Assembly (NCBI RefSeq): GCF_040049195.1 | Contig: NZ_JBDZDL010000006.1 | Reading direction: 5' to 3' (one strand) | Origin: NCEH01 sp040049195 | GTDB taxonomy: Bacteria; Pseudomonadota; Alphaproteobacteria; Rhizobiales; Xanthobacteraceae | Length of the DNA: 64,000 nt | Shown: piece after piece, positions 51,105-59,543 of the stretch | Position numbering within the stretch: the stretch's first letter is position 1 | Layout: each line of letters begins with the position of its first letter | The notes under the pieces: model-generated | Database searches by the model: none | Seen by the model: the letters and a program-made list of their open reading frames with translations, nothing else | What the model was told of the DNA's origin: nothing | Translations under genes and position numbers: made by a program

Positions 51105-51551
51105 ATGACCGAAACACCTCTCGGCTTCCTGCTGGTGGATGCCGCCCGCCTCTATCGCACGAGCATCGACCGCGCATTCGAACAAACCGGCCTCGGGCTC
51201 ACCGCCGGCGAGGCGCGCACCCTGGTCTATGCCAATCTGCACCCGGGCCTGCGCCAGACCGCGCTGGCGGTACGCATGAACGTGGAGCCCATGACGCTTG
51301 TGGGCTTCCTCGACAAGCTGGAAGCGCAGGGGCTGATCTCCCGCACCCCGGACCCGCACGATCGCCGGGCCAAGACCGTCAATCTCACCCCCGCGGCGGA
51401 CGCCATCCTCTCGTCCGTGCTCGCCGCCGCAGCCGGGGTGCGCATGAGCGCGCTCGAAGGCCTCTCCGAAAGCGAGAAGGACACCTTCCGCAAAGCGCTC
51501 GAGCAGATCCGTATCAATCTCTGCCTTTCCGCCAAGGATGACGCGCAATGA
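51105..51551 (+). CDS. MarR-family transcriptional regulator
   Basis: A 148-residue winged-helix regulator. The recognition region is RQTALAVRMNVEPMTLVGFL with wing LISRTPDPHDRRAKTVNLTP, the classic MarR DxRxK/R pattern. It is coupled by ATGA to a Bcr/CflA exporter gene, so it most likely represses its own operon and is released by a drug-like ligand. Confidence 0.93.
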   Translation: MTETPLGFLLVDAARLYRTSIDRAFEQTGLGLTAGEARTLVYANLHPGLRQTALAVRMNVEPMTLVGFLDKLEAQGLISRTPDPHDRRAKTVNLTPAADAILSSVLAAAAGVRMSALEGLSESEKDTFRKALEQIRINLCLSAKDDAQ

Positions 51552-52858
51552 CCCCCGTCATGTCGCAGAACCGCACCGCCATCATCGGCGCGCTGATCGT
51601 CGTGATCGGTCCGCTGTCGATGTCGCTCTATACGCCGGCGCTGCCGGCGCTGGTGCACGCATTCAACTCGACGCCGTCCGCCATGAAGCTGACCTTGAGC
51701 GTCTATTTCTGCGGCTTCGCCTTCTCGCAATTGCTGTGCGGTCCGCTCTCCGACGCGTTCGGGCGCCGGCCCGCGGCGCTCGGCTTCTTCACCGTCTATG
51801 TGGCGGGAAGCCTGGTCGCCGCCTTCGCCCCGGACATGCTGTGGCTGGTGGTGGGGCGCGGCCTCCAGGGCGTCGGCGTGGCCGCCGGCCCGGCGATTTC
51901 GCGCGCCATCGTGCGGGATCAGTTCACCGGGCAGGCCTCGGCCCGCATCCTCAATCTCATCGGCACCATGCTCGCCATCGGGCCCGCACTGGCTCCCACC
52001 GTGGGCGGCGCCATCCTGGTGACGCTCGGCTGGCATCCGATTTTCTTCGTCATGGTGGCGTACGGCGTGCTGGTACTGGCACTGCTGGCCTTCGCCGTGC
52101 CGGAGACCAATCACCGGCCCGATCCGGCCCAGGCGCGGCCGGCGCGGGTGTTCGCCAATTACCGCACCTTGCTCATGGACCGCAGCTTCATGCGGATGAG
52201 CCTGCTGATCGGCTTCACGCTGGGCGGCATCTATACGCTCGCCGCCATCCTGCCGTTCGTGCTGATCGAGAAGATCGGCCTGTCGCCGACCCAGTTCGGC
52301 TTCGCCATGATCTGCCAGACCGGCTCCTACATGCTGGGCACCATCGTGGCCGGCCGAATGATGAAGAAGATCGACGCCGTCCACCTCATCCCCATCGGGC
52401 TTGGCTGCGCGATGGTCGCGGCAGCAGGGCTCGTGGTGGTGCCGCCACTGTTCCCCCATTCCTTTTTCGGCGTGATGGGGCCGGTGGCCCTGTGGGCGTT
52501 CGGCGTGGCGATGCTGTTGCCGGGCAGCACCACGCTCGGCCTCGCCGGCTTTCCCGCCATGGCCGGTTCCGCGGCCGCGCTGATGGGCTTCATGCAGATC
52601 GGCGGCGGGTTCGTCGGCTCGCTTGTGGCGAGCACTTTCGGCGATCCGGCGGCGGCCTTGATGCTGGTGGTGCCGGGCATGGCGACCATTGCCCTGCTCT
52701 GCTTCGTGCTGCTGCGCCCCCGCCATGGAAAGACGGAACGGGAAGTTTCGCCCGGCATGGTGGAGGAAGGGGATCTTGAAATCGCGACCGATCCCGCCGG
52801 CCTTGTCGGCGCGTCCGGCGACGAGATGGAGACCCACATCTTCCGCAAATCGGCCTGA
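51548..52858 (+). CDS. Bcr/CflA-family multidrug MFS exporter
   Basis: Inner-membrane drug/H+ antiporter with about twelve helices, 436 residues. SMSLYTPALPALVHAFNSTP in the first loop, FSQLLCGPLSDAFGRRPAAL (MFS motif A) and GVGVAAGPAISRAIVRDQFT are Bcr/CflA hallmarks. The C-terminal tail is polar and acidic and longer than usual. Translationally coupled to the marR-like gene. Confidence 0.93.
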   Translation: MTPVMSQNRTAIIGALIVVIGPLSMSLYTPALPALVHAFNSTPSAMKLTLSVYFCGFAFSQLLCGPLSDAFGRRPAALGFFTVYVAGSLVAAFAPDMLWLVVGRGLQGVGVAAGPAISRAIVRDQFTGQASARILNLIGTMLAIGPALAPTVGGAILVTLGWHPIFFVMVAYGVLVLALLAFAVPETNHRPDPAQARPARVFANYRTLLMDRSFMRMSLLIGFTLGGIYTLAAILPFVLIEKIGLSPTQFGFAMICQTGSYMLGTIVAGRMMKKIDAVHLIPIGLGCAMVAAAGLVVVPPLFPHSFFGVMGPVALWAFGVAMLLPGSTTLGLAGFPAMAGSAAALMGFMQIGGGFVGSLVASTFGDPAAALMLVVPGMATIALLCFVLLRPRHGKTEREVSPGMVEEGDLEIATDPAGLVGASGDEMETHIFRKSA

Positions 52859-52888
52859 GCTTTCCGGCCGGGCGGCGCCACCCGGTCT

Positions 52889-54223
52889 TCAGTCGTGATC
52901 GCCGTGGGACAGGCGGATTCGGCGCACCAGCGACCAGACCGCCAGCACCGCCACCGGCACCGCCAACGCGGTCACGAGGCCCGGCTCCAACTCGAGCCCG
53001 ACGGCGGCATCGAGATGCCCGTCATGGATGCCTTCCGCCAGCAAATGGACGAGGCTGACCACGTAATAGGAGATCGCGGCCACCGAGAGCCCTTCCACCG
53101 TGCGCTGCAGGCGCAATTGCAGGCGGGTGCGCTCGTTCATGGAGGTAAGCAGGTCGCGGTTCTGCTGCTCCAATTCCACATCCACCCGAGTGCGCAGCAG
53201 ATCGGCGGCGCGGGCGAGCTTTGCGGAAATGTTGGATTGGCGCTCCTCCACCGACAGGCAGGTGCGCATGGCCGGCGCCATCCGCCGTTCCAGGAATTGC
53301 TGCCAGGTGGGAAAGCCGGCGACCTGTTCCTCGCGGATGGTGGCAAGGCGCAGCCGCACGATCTCATAATAGGCGCGGCTGGCGCCGAAGCGGAACAGCG
53401 AGGCCGTGGCGCCGGCTTCCAGCTCGGCGGCAAGCGCCACCAGTTCGTCCAGCAAAGTGTTATTGGCCGCGAGCCCCTCGGAATGGCGCATCTCGTCCGT
53501 CGCCTGGGCAAGGCGCGCCTCGATTTTGCCGATCTGCGGCGCCAGGCGCTGGGCTTCCGGCAGGCCAAGGAGCGCGAGCAGGCGATAGGTCTCGATTTCC
53601 AGCACCCGCTGCACCAGCGCGCCGGCGCCTTCCGCGCCGAGCCCCCGGTCGCGCACCAGAATGCGCACGAAGCCGGACGGGTCCGGCTTGAAATCGGTGA
53701 CGATCTCCGCCGCATTGTTCACCACGTCCGAGCGGGCAAGGCTCGCGCGGTCGAAGACGGAGTCGAGTTGAAGATCCTCCGCCGTATCGGTCGCGAGATG
53801 CAGATCCACCGCCACCAGCAGCGGTCCGGGCGCCGGGATCTGCGTCAGCGGTCCGGAAAGGGCGAGCGCAGGCGGGTGGAAGGGCAGCACGCCCGGGCCG
53901 AGCTCGGTGGAGGGAAAATCCCAGGTATAGGTCGAGAATTCGGCGTGGCTCTCCCACCGCAGGGTCGCCCCGCCGAAAGAAACACGGTGATGCTTGGCGC
54001 CGGGCGGCGGCCCCTGCACGCCCCGTGCAGCGCACAGATCGTGCACCGCCGCGCGCGCGGCTTGCGCATTCGCGGGATCGGTGAGGAACGCCACATGCAG
54101 GAAACGGCGCGGCGTTTCCACCGGGAAGAACGGGCGGGCATGGAGTTCCCCGAGTACTGCCGCGCGCAGCGGATGTGCCTCCAAGATCTTGCCCTCGCCG
54201 ATGCCGAGATCCGCTGTCCCCAT
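52889..54223 (-). CDS. DUF3422-family membrane-anchored protein
   Basis: About 444 residues from the ATG at 54223 (open to 54301). The start ILEAHPLRAAVLGELHARPF and later YTWDFPSTELG fit the DUF3422 family, widespread in proteobacteria and of unknown function. A long helical, probably coiled-coil region follows (QIGKIEARLAQATDEMRHSE and SNISAKLARAADLLRTRVDV), and two C-terminal hydrophobic segments (VAAISYYVVSLVHLLAEGI and LVTALAVPVAVLAVWSLV) anchor it in the membrane. It stands at the edge of the accessory island. Confidence 0.85.
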   Translation of the reverse strand: MGTADLGIGEGKILEAHPLRAAVLGELHARPFFPVETPRRFLHVAFLTDPANAQAARAAVHDLCAARGVQGPPPGAKHHRVSFGGATLRWESHAEFSTYTWDFPSTELGPGVLPFHPPALALSGPLTQIPAPGPLLVAVDLHLATDTAEDLQLDSVFDRASLARSDVVNNAAEIVTDFKPDPSGFVRILVRDRGLGAEGAGALVQRVLEIETYRLLALLGLPEAQRLAPQIGKIEARLAQATDEMRHSEGLAANNTLLDELVALAAELEAGATASLFRFGASRAYYEIVRLRLATIREEQVAGFPTWQQFLERRMAPAMRTCLSVEERQSNISAKLARAADLLRTRVDVELEQQNRDLLTSMNERTRLQLRLQRTVEGLSVAAISYYVVSLVHLLAEGIHDGHLDAAVGLELEPGLVTALAVPVAVLAVWSLVRRIRLSHGDHD

Positions 54224-54609
54224 GCGCCTGTCCCGCTTTTTTCTTCGATGTCCGGGCGGCCGAGCCCCCCAAACGCTCGACCAGCCCCCTCGTGCTCGCA
54301 TGGCGGAGACACGGTTTCAAGCAGAGGCAATCGTGCGGCGGATCGCCATTTGCCGAAATGGCAGGCGCACCAGCAATCTATGCCGGAAAACCCCTGTCCG
54401 CGACCAACAATCGCATCCCCGCATCTCCGCCTTGGGCCCCTCCCCGCTTCGATTTCCTCGAGCAGCGCCGGGCATGGCCACGGCGCGGCAGATGATGGTC
54501 GCCGCATTTTGCCGGCTTGCATATTCGGAGCGTGCGACGGCACCATGCGACGCGCGTGGCGACGCAATCACAATCAGGCGCCGACCTCTTCGTTCGAAAG
54601 ACTTGATCC
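54224..54609. other. Intergenic region at left edge of accessory island
   Basis: About 386 bp between the DUF3422 gene and the sulfotransferase. Composition is still moderately GC-rich and changes sharply to AT-rich inside the sulfotransferase. I see no gene, tRNA or transposon end. Promoters for both flanking genes should be here. Confidence 0.35.
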
Positions 54610-55431
54610 ATGACAGGCAACACCGTTTGCGTCGGATGCATTGGGGGTAGCGGGTCACGCGTCGTGGCAAAAATACTTCAGTCTTTCGGATATTTTATCG
54701 GAGACGATTTAAATCAAGAGATGGACAATCTGTGGTTTACACTTTTATTTAAAAGACCATCTGTTTTGGTTGAAAGTTCGGAATCAATCAATTTCTTATA
54801 CGTGAATTTTCATCACAGGATGAAATACGGAAATTTGAAATTTGATGAAATCAAAGACGTTCTTATAAGACTTTCCCACCGCGATCGGATCATCCACGGC
54901 GCCGCATGGCTGACGGCACGCATGGAATCCTTCGTTAACGAGCGCCAACATCCAGTTGATAAAATGGCATGGAAGGAGCCCAACACCCACGTTGTGGTTG
55001 ATCGCTTCCTCGATATAGATCCGAGCCTTCGTTATATTCACATAACACGCAGCGGCCTGGACATGGCGTATAGCGCCAACCTGACCCAGCTCCGGCTTTG
55101 GGGATCGATTTTCCTGGACCGGCCGGTGGAGCTTGGGCCCAGAGACGCCTTATCATACTGGGCCGCCGTGGAGCGGCGGATGAGAAACCTGAAGAAACTC
55201 CATCCTGATCGTATATTGATCATCAATTACGAGGATCTTGCGTTCCGCCCCCACGAGGTTATCTCCAAAATCCTCCACTTTTGCGGAGAAAGCGATACAT
55301 CACCGACGACGGATATCGCCGAGATCGTGGTCCCCGCCGACAGTATCGGACGCCACAGGTCGCAAGACCTGAGCCCTCTTCTGAAACAAGATGTCGATTA
55401 CGCCAGAGCCATTTCAGCCGGTGACGCGTAA
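54610..55431 (+). CDS. Sulfotransferase-like protein, AT-rich
   Basis: Predicted to transfer sulfate from PAPS to a carbohydrate or other acceptor. 273 residues. GCIGGSGSRVVAKILQSFGY near the N terminus fits the 5'-phosphosulfate loop, and HITRSGLDMAYSANL (~147-161) fits the 3'-phosphate site. IINYEDLAFRPHEVISKILH is also typical of bacterial sulfotransferases. The first 300 bases are strikingly AT-rich and use codons (AAA, TTT, ATA) rare in neighbouring genes, a sign of horizontal transfer. It may decorate a surface glycan, perhaps with the membrane protein that follows. Confidence 0.8.
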   Translation: MTGNTVCVGCIGGSGSRVVAKILQSFGYFIGDDLNQEMDNLWFTLLFKRPSVLVESSESINFLYVNFHHRMKYGNLKFDEIKDVLIRLSHRDRIIHGAAWLTARMESFVNERQHPVDKMAWKEPNTHVVVDRFLDIDPSLRYIHITRSGLDMAYSANLTQLRLWGSIFLDRPVELGPRDALSYWAAVERRMRNLKKLHPDRILIINYEDLAFRPHEVISKILHFCGESDTSPTTDIAEIVVPADSIGRHRSQDLSPLLKQDVDYARAISAGDA

Positions 55432-55563
55432 TGAGGCACCCCGCATCGCTTCGAGCCTGATCGCGTCTCGGCCTTTATCGCCGCCGTGACGAAGGCGCTC
55501 GAATGCACTCGGCAGCGACATCCCCCCATATACACGGCCCAAAACTACACGGCCCAAAACGCT

Positions 55564-57471
55564 TCAATTCGCCGGAAATGCCAGTCGATACAGCCGCATG
55601 CGGTAAAGCGGCTGCCACAGCCAGTTCGCAGGCCCCTCGGAGCGGATGCTGACGGAAATCGGGCGGGGTGCCTCCGGCGTGCCCTTGGGCAGCGCGGCGA
55701 AATCCGATGCACCGCTGACAATCGGCGAGAGGACGAAGCCCGTTTCGCCCATCCGGTAGATATACCGAAACTCGCGCTCTGTCCCCTCAGGAAAATGATA
55801 GGTTATGAAAAGACGCGGCGATTTATAAAGTAGTCCCCAGAGCCTGCCGATGAGCGACGGGCTGATATCAACCTGCGCCCAAATCACCGCGTTTGCCTCC
55901 CGCGGCAGATCCACCCGTTGCCCAAAACCGTAGCTTTCCGCACGCAGGGGCGCCAGATCGAAGCTGCCCGGTGTGGCGCGGCGCTGCAAAATCACCGCAT
56001 CCACCCCGTAGGGCGCGAGATGCACGAACTGGACGGGTTGATAGAGGCTCAACAGCAGGGGCCAGCTGTTCCCGTCATCCAACATGGGAAGCCGGCCATC
56101 AATTGGTTGAACGGAGAAGATGATATTGTGCGGCGCCTGTGGTCCGGTCAGGTGATCCGCATCCTTCCGCAGCAATTCCGGGGTATAGGCCGAATAGCTT
56201 TGCAGCACCGGGCGGGGCCTCCATTCCAGTCCCGCAGCAAAAAGGGCCGATTGCGTGAAGGAATAGACGTCTGTTGGACCTTTCAGGGCAGGCAGCGGCA
56301 CAGCGGCCCGGATTTTCTCGACGCTGTCCAAGTATTGCGCATCCAGATAACCTGCGTGCGCGAGCCGCAGATACAGGCCCTCCCCCGCGCGATAGAAGGG
56401 ACGCAGGATCTCGGTGGCAGGTTTCCATGCCAGTGTGATCGCAAGCCAGCAGACAAACGTCACACCGAGACCGAGCCGTGCCCGACCGGGCGCACCCAGC
56501 AACATCCCAGCCCAGCCGAGAAGGAGGGCGATGCCGATCGCCGCCGATGGATGGCGCCCCCCCTGCCGCACGAACCCTTCCTTGAACCCCAGAAACAGAA
56601 GCAGGGCCATGCCCAGCAACAGGAGCTTGCCTGCCATCCCTCCCTGGAGATGGCGCAACTGGAAGATGTAAAGCAATGCGCACGCCAAAAATAATACGAT
56701 CATCTGCCAGTATGGACCTGGTAAAGACATGGCATCGGGATAGCCGGAAATGATGTACCACTCGGAAATAAAATAAGAAGGCAGGGCCGAAATTTTCTGG
56801 GAGCTAACGATCCAGAATAGGGGGATGCACACCGCGAAAATTGCCAGACAGCCCAGTGCAACGCGCCGCTTCCCCGCCCATGCCAACATCGTAACCGCGA
56901 GAAGAACCATCGAAACCGCCGCGATGGCGGACGTGCCCTTCACCAGCACCAGCATCGCGAGCGCCGGCATCATCAGCGGCAAGATCATTTGCCGCCAATT
57001 CTGCCGGGGCATCGCGGGGATGGGAGAGGAGAGCCGATAGGCGAGCCGCAGGGCGAGCAGCGGCACCGCCATCAGCTGCGGGTCCTTGTCCACCAACGGG
57101 AGGAACAGCGCGAACCCCAAAGCAGGCAGCCATGCGCCCGGACCGACCAACGCCAGCAGCGCGCCGATGGCCGTCACCGCCAGGAGCATGCCTCCTGAAA
57201 TTGCCAATCCGTCGATTTCCGGCAGGTATAGCCCGCTGTATATCGAGGCGAACGGCCCAAAGGTGAACGTTAAAGGCGAGCCGACGAGGCCAAGACTCGT
57301 TGCCACGTTCATCCCGAGCTGCCATCCACCTCCGAGCGTGGCAATTGGAAAGATCGGCGCCAAGGGGACGAAGGCGGAAATGCAGCCCCACATCGTGACA
57401 ATGACGGCACAGATTTTAAAAAATCCGTCCCGCGGACGTGTTTCGTTTTCAGCCACGGCGACTATGACCAT
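55564..57471 (-). CDS. Large polytopic membrane protein of unknown function
   Basis: About 635 residues from the ATG at 57471, preceded by AGGA; the frame is open to 57525. Around ten to twelve hydrophobic helices occupy the first two thirds (for example FFKICAVIVTMWGCISAFVP and MILPLMMPALAMLVLVKG). The last ~230 residues are probably extracytoplasmic. The layout resembles membrane glycosyltransferases or polysaccharide-assembly proteins, but I see no catalytic motif I can name. It is convergent with the sulfotransferase, which would fit a surface-glycan islet. Confidence 0.65.
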   Translation of the reverse strand: MVIVAVAENETRPRDGFFKICAVIVTMWGCISAFVPLAPIFPIATLGGGWQLGMNVATSLGLVGSPLTFTFGPFASIYSGLYLPEIDGLAISGGMLLAVTAIGALLALVGPGAWLPALGFALFLPLVDKDPQLMAVPLLALRLAYRLSSPIPAMPRQNWRQMILPLMMPALAMLVLVKGTSAIAAVSMVLLAVTMLAWAGKRRVALGCLAIFAVCIPLFWIVSSQKISALPSYFISEWYIISGYPDAMSLPGPYWQMIVLFLACALLYIFQLRHLQGGMAGKLLLLGMALLLFLGFKEGFVRQGGRHPSAAIGIALLLGWAGMLLGAPGRARLGLGVTFVCWLAITLAWKPATEILRPFYRAGEGLYLRLAHAGYLDAQYLDSVEKIRAAVPLPALKGPTDVYSFTQSALFAAGLEWRPRPVLQSYSAYTPELLRKDADHLTGPQAPHNIIFSVQPIDGRLPMLDDGNSWPLLLSLYQPVQFVHLAPYGVDAVILQRRATPGSFDLAPLRAESYGFGQRVDLPREANAVIWAQVDISPSLIGRLWGLLYKSPRLFITYHFPEGTEREFRYIYRMGETGFVLSPIVSGASDFAALPKGTPEAPRPISVSIRSEGPANWLWQPLYRMRLYRLAFPAN

Positions 57472-57619
57472 TTGATCCTGGAAGGAGCGGAAGACTTTTC
57501 CTGATCGCAGACTAAGCTGCCCCATTCACCAGGTAAACCGGCGGCACCCGGAGAGGCTCAATTCAGCTATGGAGCCAGCCTCTACGCCGCAATACATCGC
57601 CAAAGAATCGATGCCGAAG

Positions 57620-57688
57620 CCATTCTCCGGGGGTGGAAATCAAAGCCGCCTCCGCCCGCTCGACGAGGTCGGCGCCACCCGGTTTGGA
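57620..57688 (-). pseudogene. Remnant of a fifth toxin tip after the last DUF2019 gene
   Basis: Directly after the stop of the last DUF2019 gene, the minus strand reads GGTGGCGCCGACCTCGTCGA, one base different from the opening of the tip at 59287-59543. Similarity fades after about 70 bp (pieces matching GGCTTT, TTTCCACC, CGGAGA). No downstream immunity gene remains. It looks like the decayed start of another unit. Confidence 0.5.
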
Positions 57689-58060
57689 CTATTTCGGCTT
57701 AAAAGTTCCATCATCGAGGCGTCTCACCCGCATACCTGCAGCTCCGGCTTGCGGCGGCCAGCCTGACGCCCGGATCTCTTCCAACATGCGACGCGCAGGC
57801 TCGGGCGCAATCGCGAGCGTTGCAGTGGCAGCGTTCAGGCGCACCTGCATATTTGGGTAGCCATAGAGAACCATGAGAGCGCGCCTCTCATCCCCCGGAC
57901 GCGCCCTCATTTCCTCTTCTATTTTTCTTTTTTCGTCATAAAGGCGATTATATTTACTTATTTTGCTGTCATCTAAAGCTGAATATTGTAAAATCCCAAT
58001 CTGAACATAAACATCGACTAGCTCATTCGTCTGCATTTCGTTTAATAGCAGCTTCTTCAT
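57689..58060 (-). CDS. DUF2019-like putative immunity protein, copy 4 (distal)
   Basis: 123 residues, all-helical, matching the DUF2019 pattern as I recall it: QYSALDDSKISKYNRLYDEK, then RRALMVLYGYPNMQVRLNAA and TATLAIAPEPARRMLEEI, resembling a HEAT-like repeat, ending DDGTFKPK. Its ATG overlaps the stop of the broken tip upstream. Differences from copy 1 include an ArgArg in place of SerAla near the C terminus and QAGAAG for QAYDAG. Proposed role: bind and neutralise the HNH-type toxin in the cytoplasm; inferred from position. Confidence 0.8.
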   Translation of the reverse strand: MKKLLLNEMQTNELVDVYVQIGILQYSALDDSKISKYNRLYDEKRKIEEEMRARPGDERRALMVLYGYPNMQVRLNAATATLAIAPEPARRMLEEIRASGWPPQAGAAGMRVRRLDDGTFKPK

Positions 58061-58289
58061 GGCGTTAGAACTCCATGGTCGACGAGAGCTGCAAGGCCAA
58101 CCCTTGCCGCTCAGCCCAACTTTTATCCTTCAGAAACCCGCGTGGTGAAAGGCCTCCATATTCTTCATTTGGCCTTTGAAACCACGCCGTAATTTCCTAA
58201 TGCTTCAGCCTTGAAATCCACACAAGATTTTCCGGCCCCTCGATCATCTCCCGTGTAAAGCCAGCTTCGGCCGCCGCCGTCTGCTCGAA
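58057..58289 (-). pseudogene. Broken toxin tip (nonsense plus frameshift)
   Basis: Homologous to the last ~75 residues of the intact toxin, starting right after the stop of DUF2019 copy 3 with FEQTAAAEAGF. The paired-His motif is absent. The Trp codon after the final motif His is TAG (58197-58199), and one base is missing at about 58104, shifting the frame after AERQ. The stop still overlaps the start of copy 4 by ATGA, so the translational-coupling junction survives although the tip is dead. Confidence 0.85.
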
Positions 58290-58661
58290 CTATTTCGGCT
58301 TAAAAGTCCCGTCATCAAGGGCGCTCAATCGCATTCCCGCAGCTCCGGCTTGCGGCGGCCAGCCGGAGGCATAAATTTCCTCCATTAATCGACGCGCAGG
58401 CTCGGGAGCAACCGCGAGTGTTGCAGTTGCAGCATTTAAGCGCACCTGCATATTTGGGTAGCCATAGAGAACCATAAGGGCACGCCTCTCATCTCCTGGA
58501 CGCGCCTTCATCTCTTCTTCTATTGCTCTCTTTTCGTGATAAAGGCGATTATATTTACTTATTTTGCCATCATCCAAAGCAGAATATTGCAACATGCCGA
58601 TCTGAGCATAGGCATCGACCAGCTCATTCGTTTGCATTTCGTTTAATAGCCGTTTCTTCAT
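58290..58661 (-). CDS. DUF2019-like putative immunity protein, copy 3
   Basis: 123 residues, very close to copy 1 (about seven or eight substitutions by eye, including Gln for Arg at residue 9, Met for Ile at 22, and QAGAAG for QAYDAG). The core GDERRALMVLYGYPNMQVRL is identical. The start overlaps the stop of the upstream open tip by ATGA. It is intact, as are the other three copies. Putative antitoxin/immunity role inferred from the array layout. Confidence 0.82.
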   Translation of the reverse strand: MKKRLLNEMQTNELVDAYAQIGMLQYSALDDGKISKYNRLYHEKRAIEEEMKARPGDERRALMVLYGYPNMQVRLNAATATLAVAPEPARRLMEEIYASGWPPQAGAAGMRLSALDDGTFKPK

Positions 58662-58891
58662 GGCTTTAGAACCCCATGTTTGACGAGAGCTTCAAGGCCA
58701 ACTCTTTGCCGCTCGGCCCAATTTTTGTCCTTCAAAAACTCCCGTGGTGAAAGACCTCCATATTCTTCATTTGGACTTTGATACCACGCCGTAATTTCCC
58801 AATGCTTCAGCCTTGAAATCCGCACAAGATTTTCCGGCCCCTCGATCATCTCCCGTGGAAAGCCAGCTTCGGCCGCCGCCGTCCGGTCCAC
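58658..58891 (-). CDS. Orphan toxin tip, open frame lacking first catalytic His
   Basis: 77 residues from a GTG at 58891; homology reaches about 58915. It matches the C-terminal end of the intact toxin almost throughout (EMIEGPENLVRISRLKHWEI, EEYGGLSPREFLKDKNWAER, ending VLKP). The Asn and second His of the HNH-like motif are kept. The paired His is SHLVDR instead of HHIVEQ, and that part lies upstream of the possible start. No ribosome-binding site is evident, so it may be a silent cassette rather than an expressed protein. Confidence 0.5.
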   Translation of the reverse strand: MDRTAAAEAGFPREMIEGPENLVRISRLKHWEITAWYQSPNEEYGGLSPREFLKDKNWAERQRVGLEALVKHGVLKP

Positions 58892-58915
58892 GAGGTGGGA
58901 GCTACTCTGCTCGGA

Positions 58916-59290
58916 CTATTTCGGATTGAAAGTCCCGTCATCAAGGCTACTCAAGAGCATTCCCGCATCGTAAGCTTGCGGCGGCCAGCCAGAAGCATAG
59001 ATCTCCTCGATTAATCGTCGCGCGGCCTCGGGTGCAACCGCGAGCGTTGCCGTTGCAGCATTCAAGCGCACCTGCATGTTTGGGTAACCGTAAAGCACCA
59101 TCAACGCACGCCTCTGGTCACCGGAGCGCGCCTTCATCTCATCTTCGATCTTCACTTTTTCTTCAAATAAACGATTATATTTTCTTATATCACTATCATC
59201 TAATGCAGAATATTGTAAGACACCTATATGAGCATGTTCTTCAACAAGATCGTCTGTCTGCATTTCATTTATATTTCTTTTATTTTTCAT
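58916..59290 (-). CDS. DUF2019-like putative immunity protein, copy 2 (most divergent)
   Basis: 124 residues, the most divergent copy. The N-terminal third differs (NKRNINEMQTDDLVEEHAHI, SDIRKYNRLFEEKVKIEDEM) and its first 130 bases are AT-rich, while RRALMVLYGYPNMQVRLNAA is identical to the others. This could reflect import of a different allele or selection for altered specificity. The start overlaps the stop of the frameshifted tip by ATGA. Confidence 0.8.
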   Translation of the reverse strand: MKNKRNINEMQTDDLVEEHAHIGVLQYSALDDSDIRKYNRLFEEKVKIEDEMKARSGDQRRALMVLYGYPNMQVRLNAATATLAVAPEAARRLIEEIYASGWPPQAYDAGMLLSSLDDGTFNPK

Positions 59291-59543
59291 GGCTGTAGAA
59301 CTCCATGTTTAGACAGAGCTTCAAGGCCAACCTTTTGCCGCTCAGCCCAACCTTTGTCTTTCAAAAATTCGCGCGGTGACAGGCGTCCATACTGCTGGTT
59401 GGCCTTTGATACCACGCCGTAATTTCCCAATGCTTCAGCCTTGAAATTCGCACCAGATTCTCCGGGCCCTGGATCATCTCCGGTGGAAAGCCAGCTTCGG
59501 CCGCCGCCGTCTTCTCGACGAGGTCGACGCCACCATGCTCCGA
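59287..59543 (-). pseudogene. Frameshifted toxin tip
   Basis: Begins right after the DUF2019 copy 1 stop with EHGGVDLVEKTAAAEAGFPP and follows the intact toxin to WYQRP, where one missing base (about 59391-59402) shifts the frame into a stop after some 11 codons. Restoring the frame recovers QYGRLSPREFLKDKGWAERQ and the normal end. The paired-His motif is replaced by VDLVEK. The ATGA junction with copy 2 is intact. Confidence 0.85.

Noticed and set aside
57569..57860. Short plus-strand frames across the distal end of the array
   Set aside because: They run antisense to the last immunity gene and the tip remnant, with no ribosome-binding site or recognisable product.
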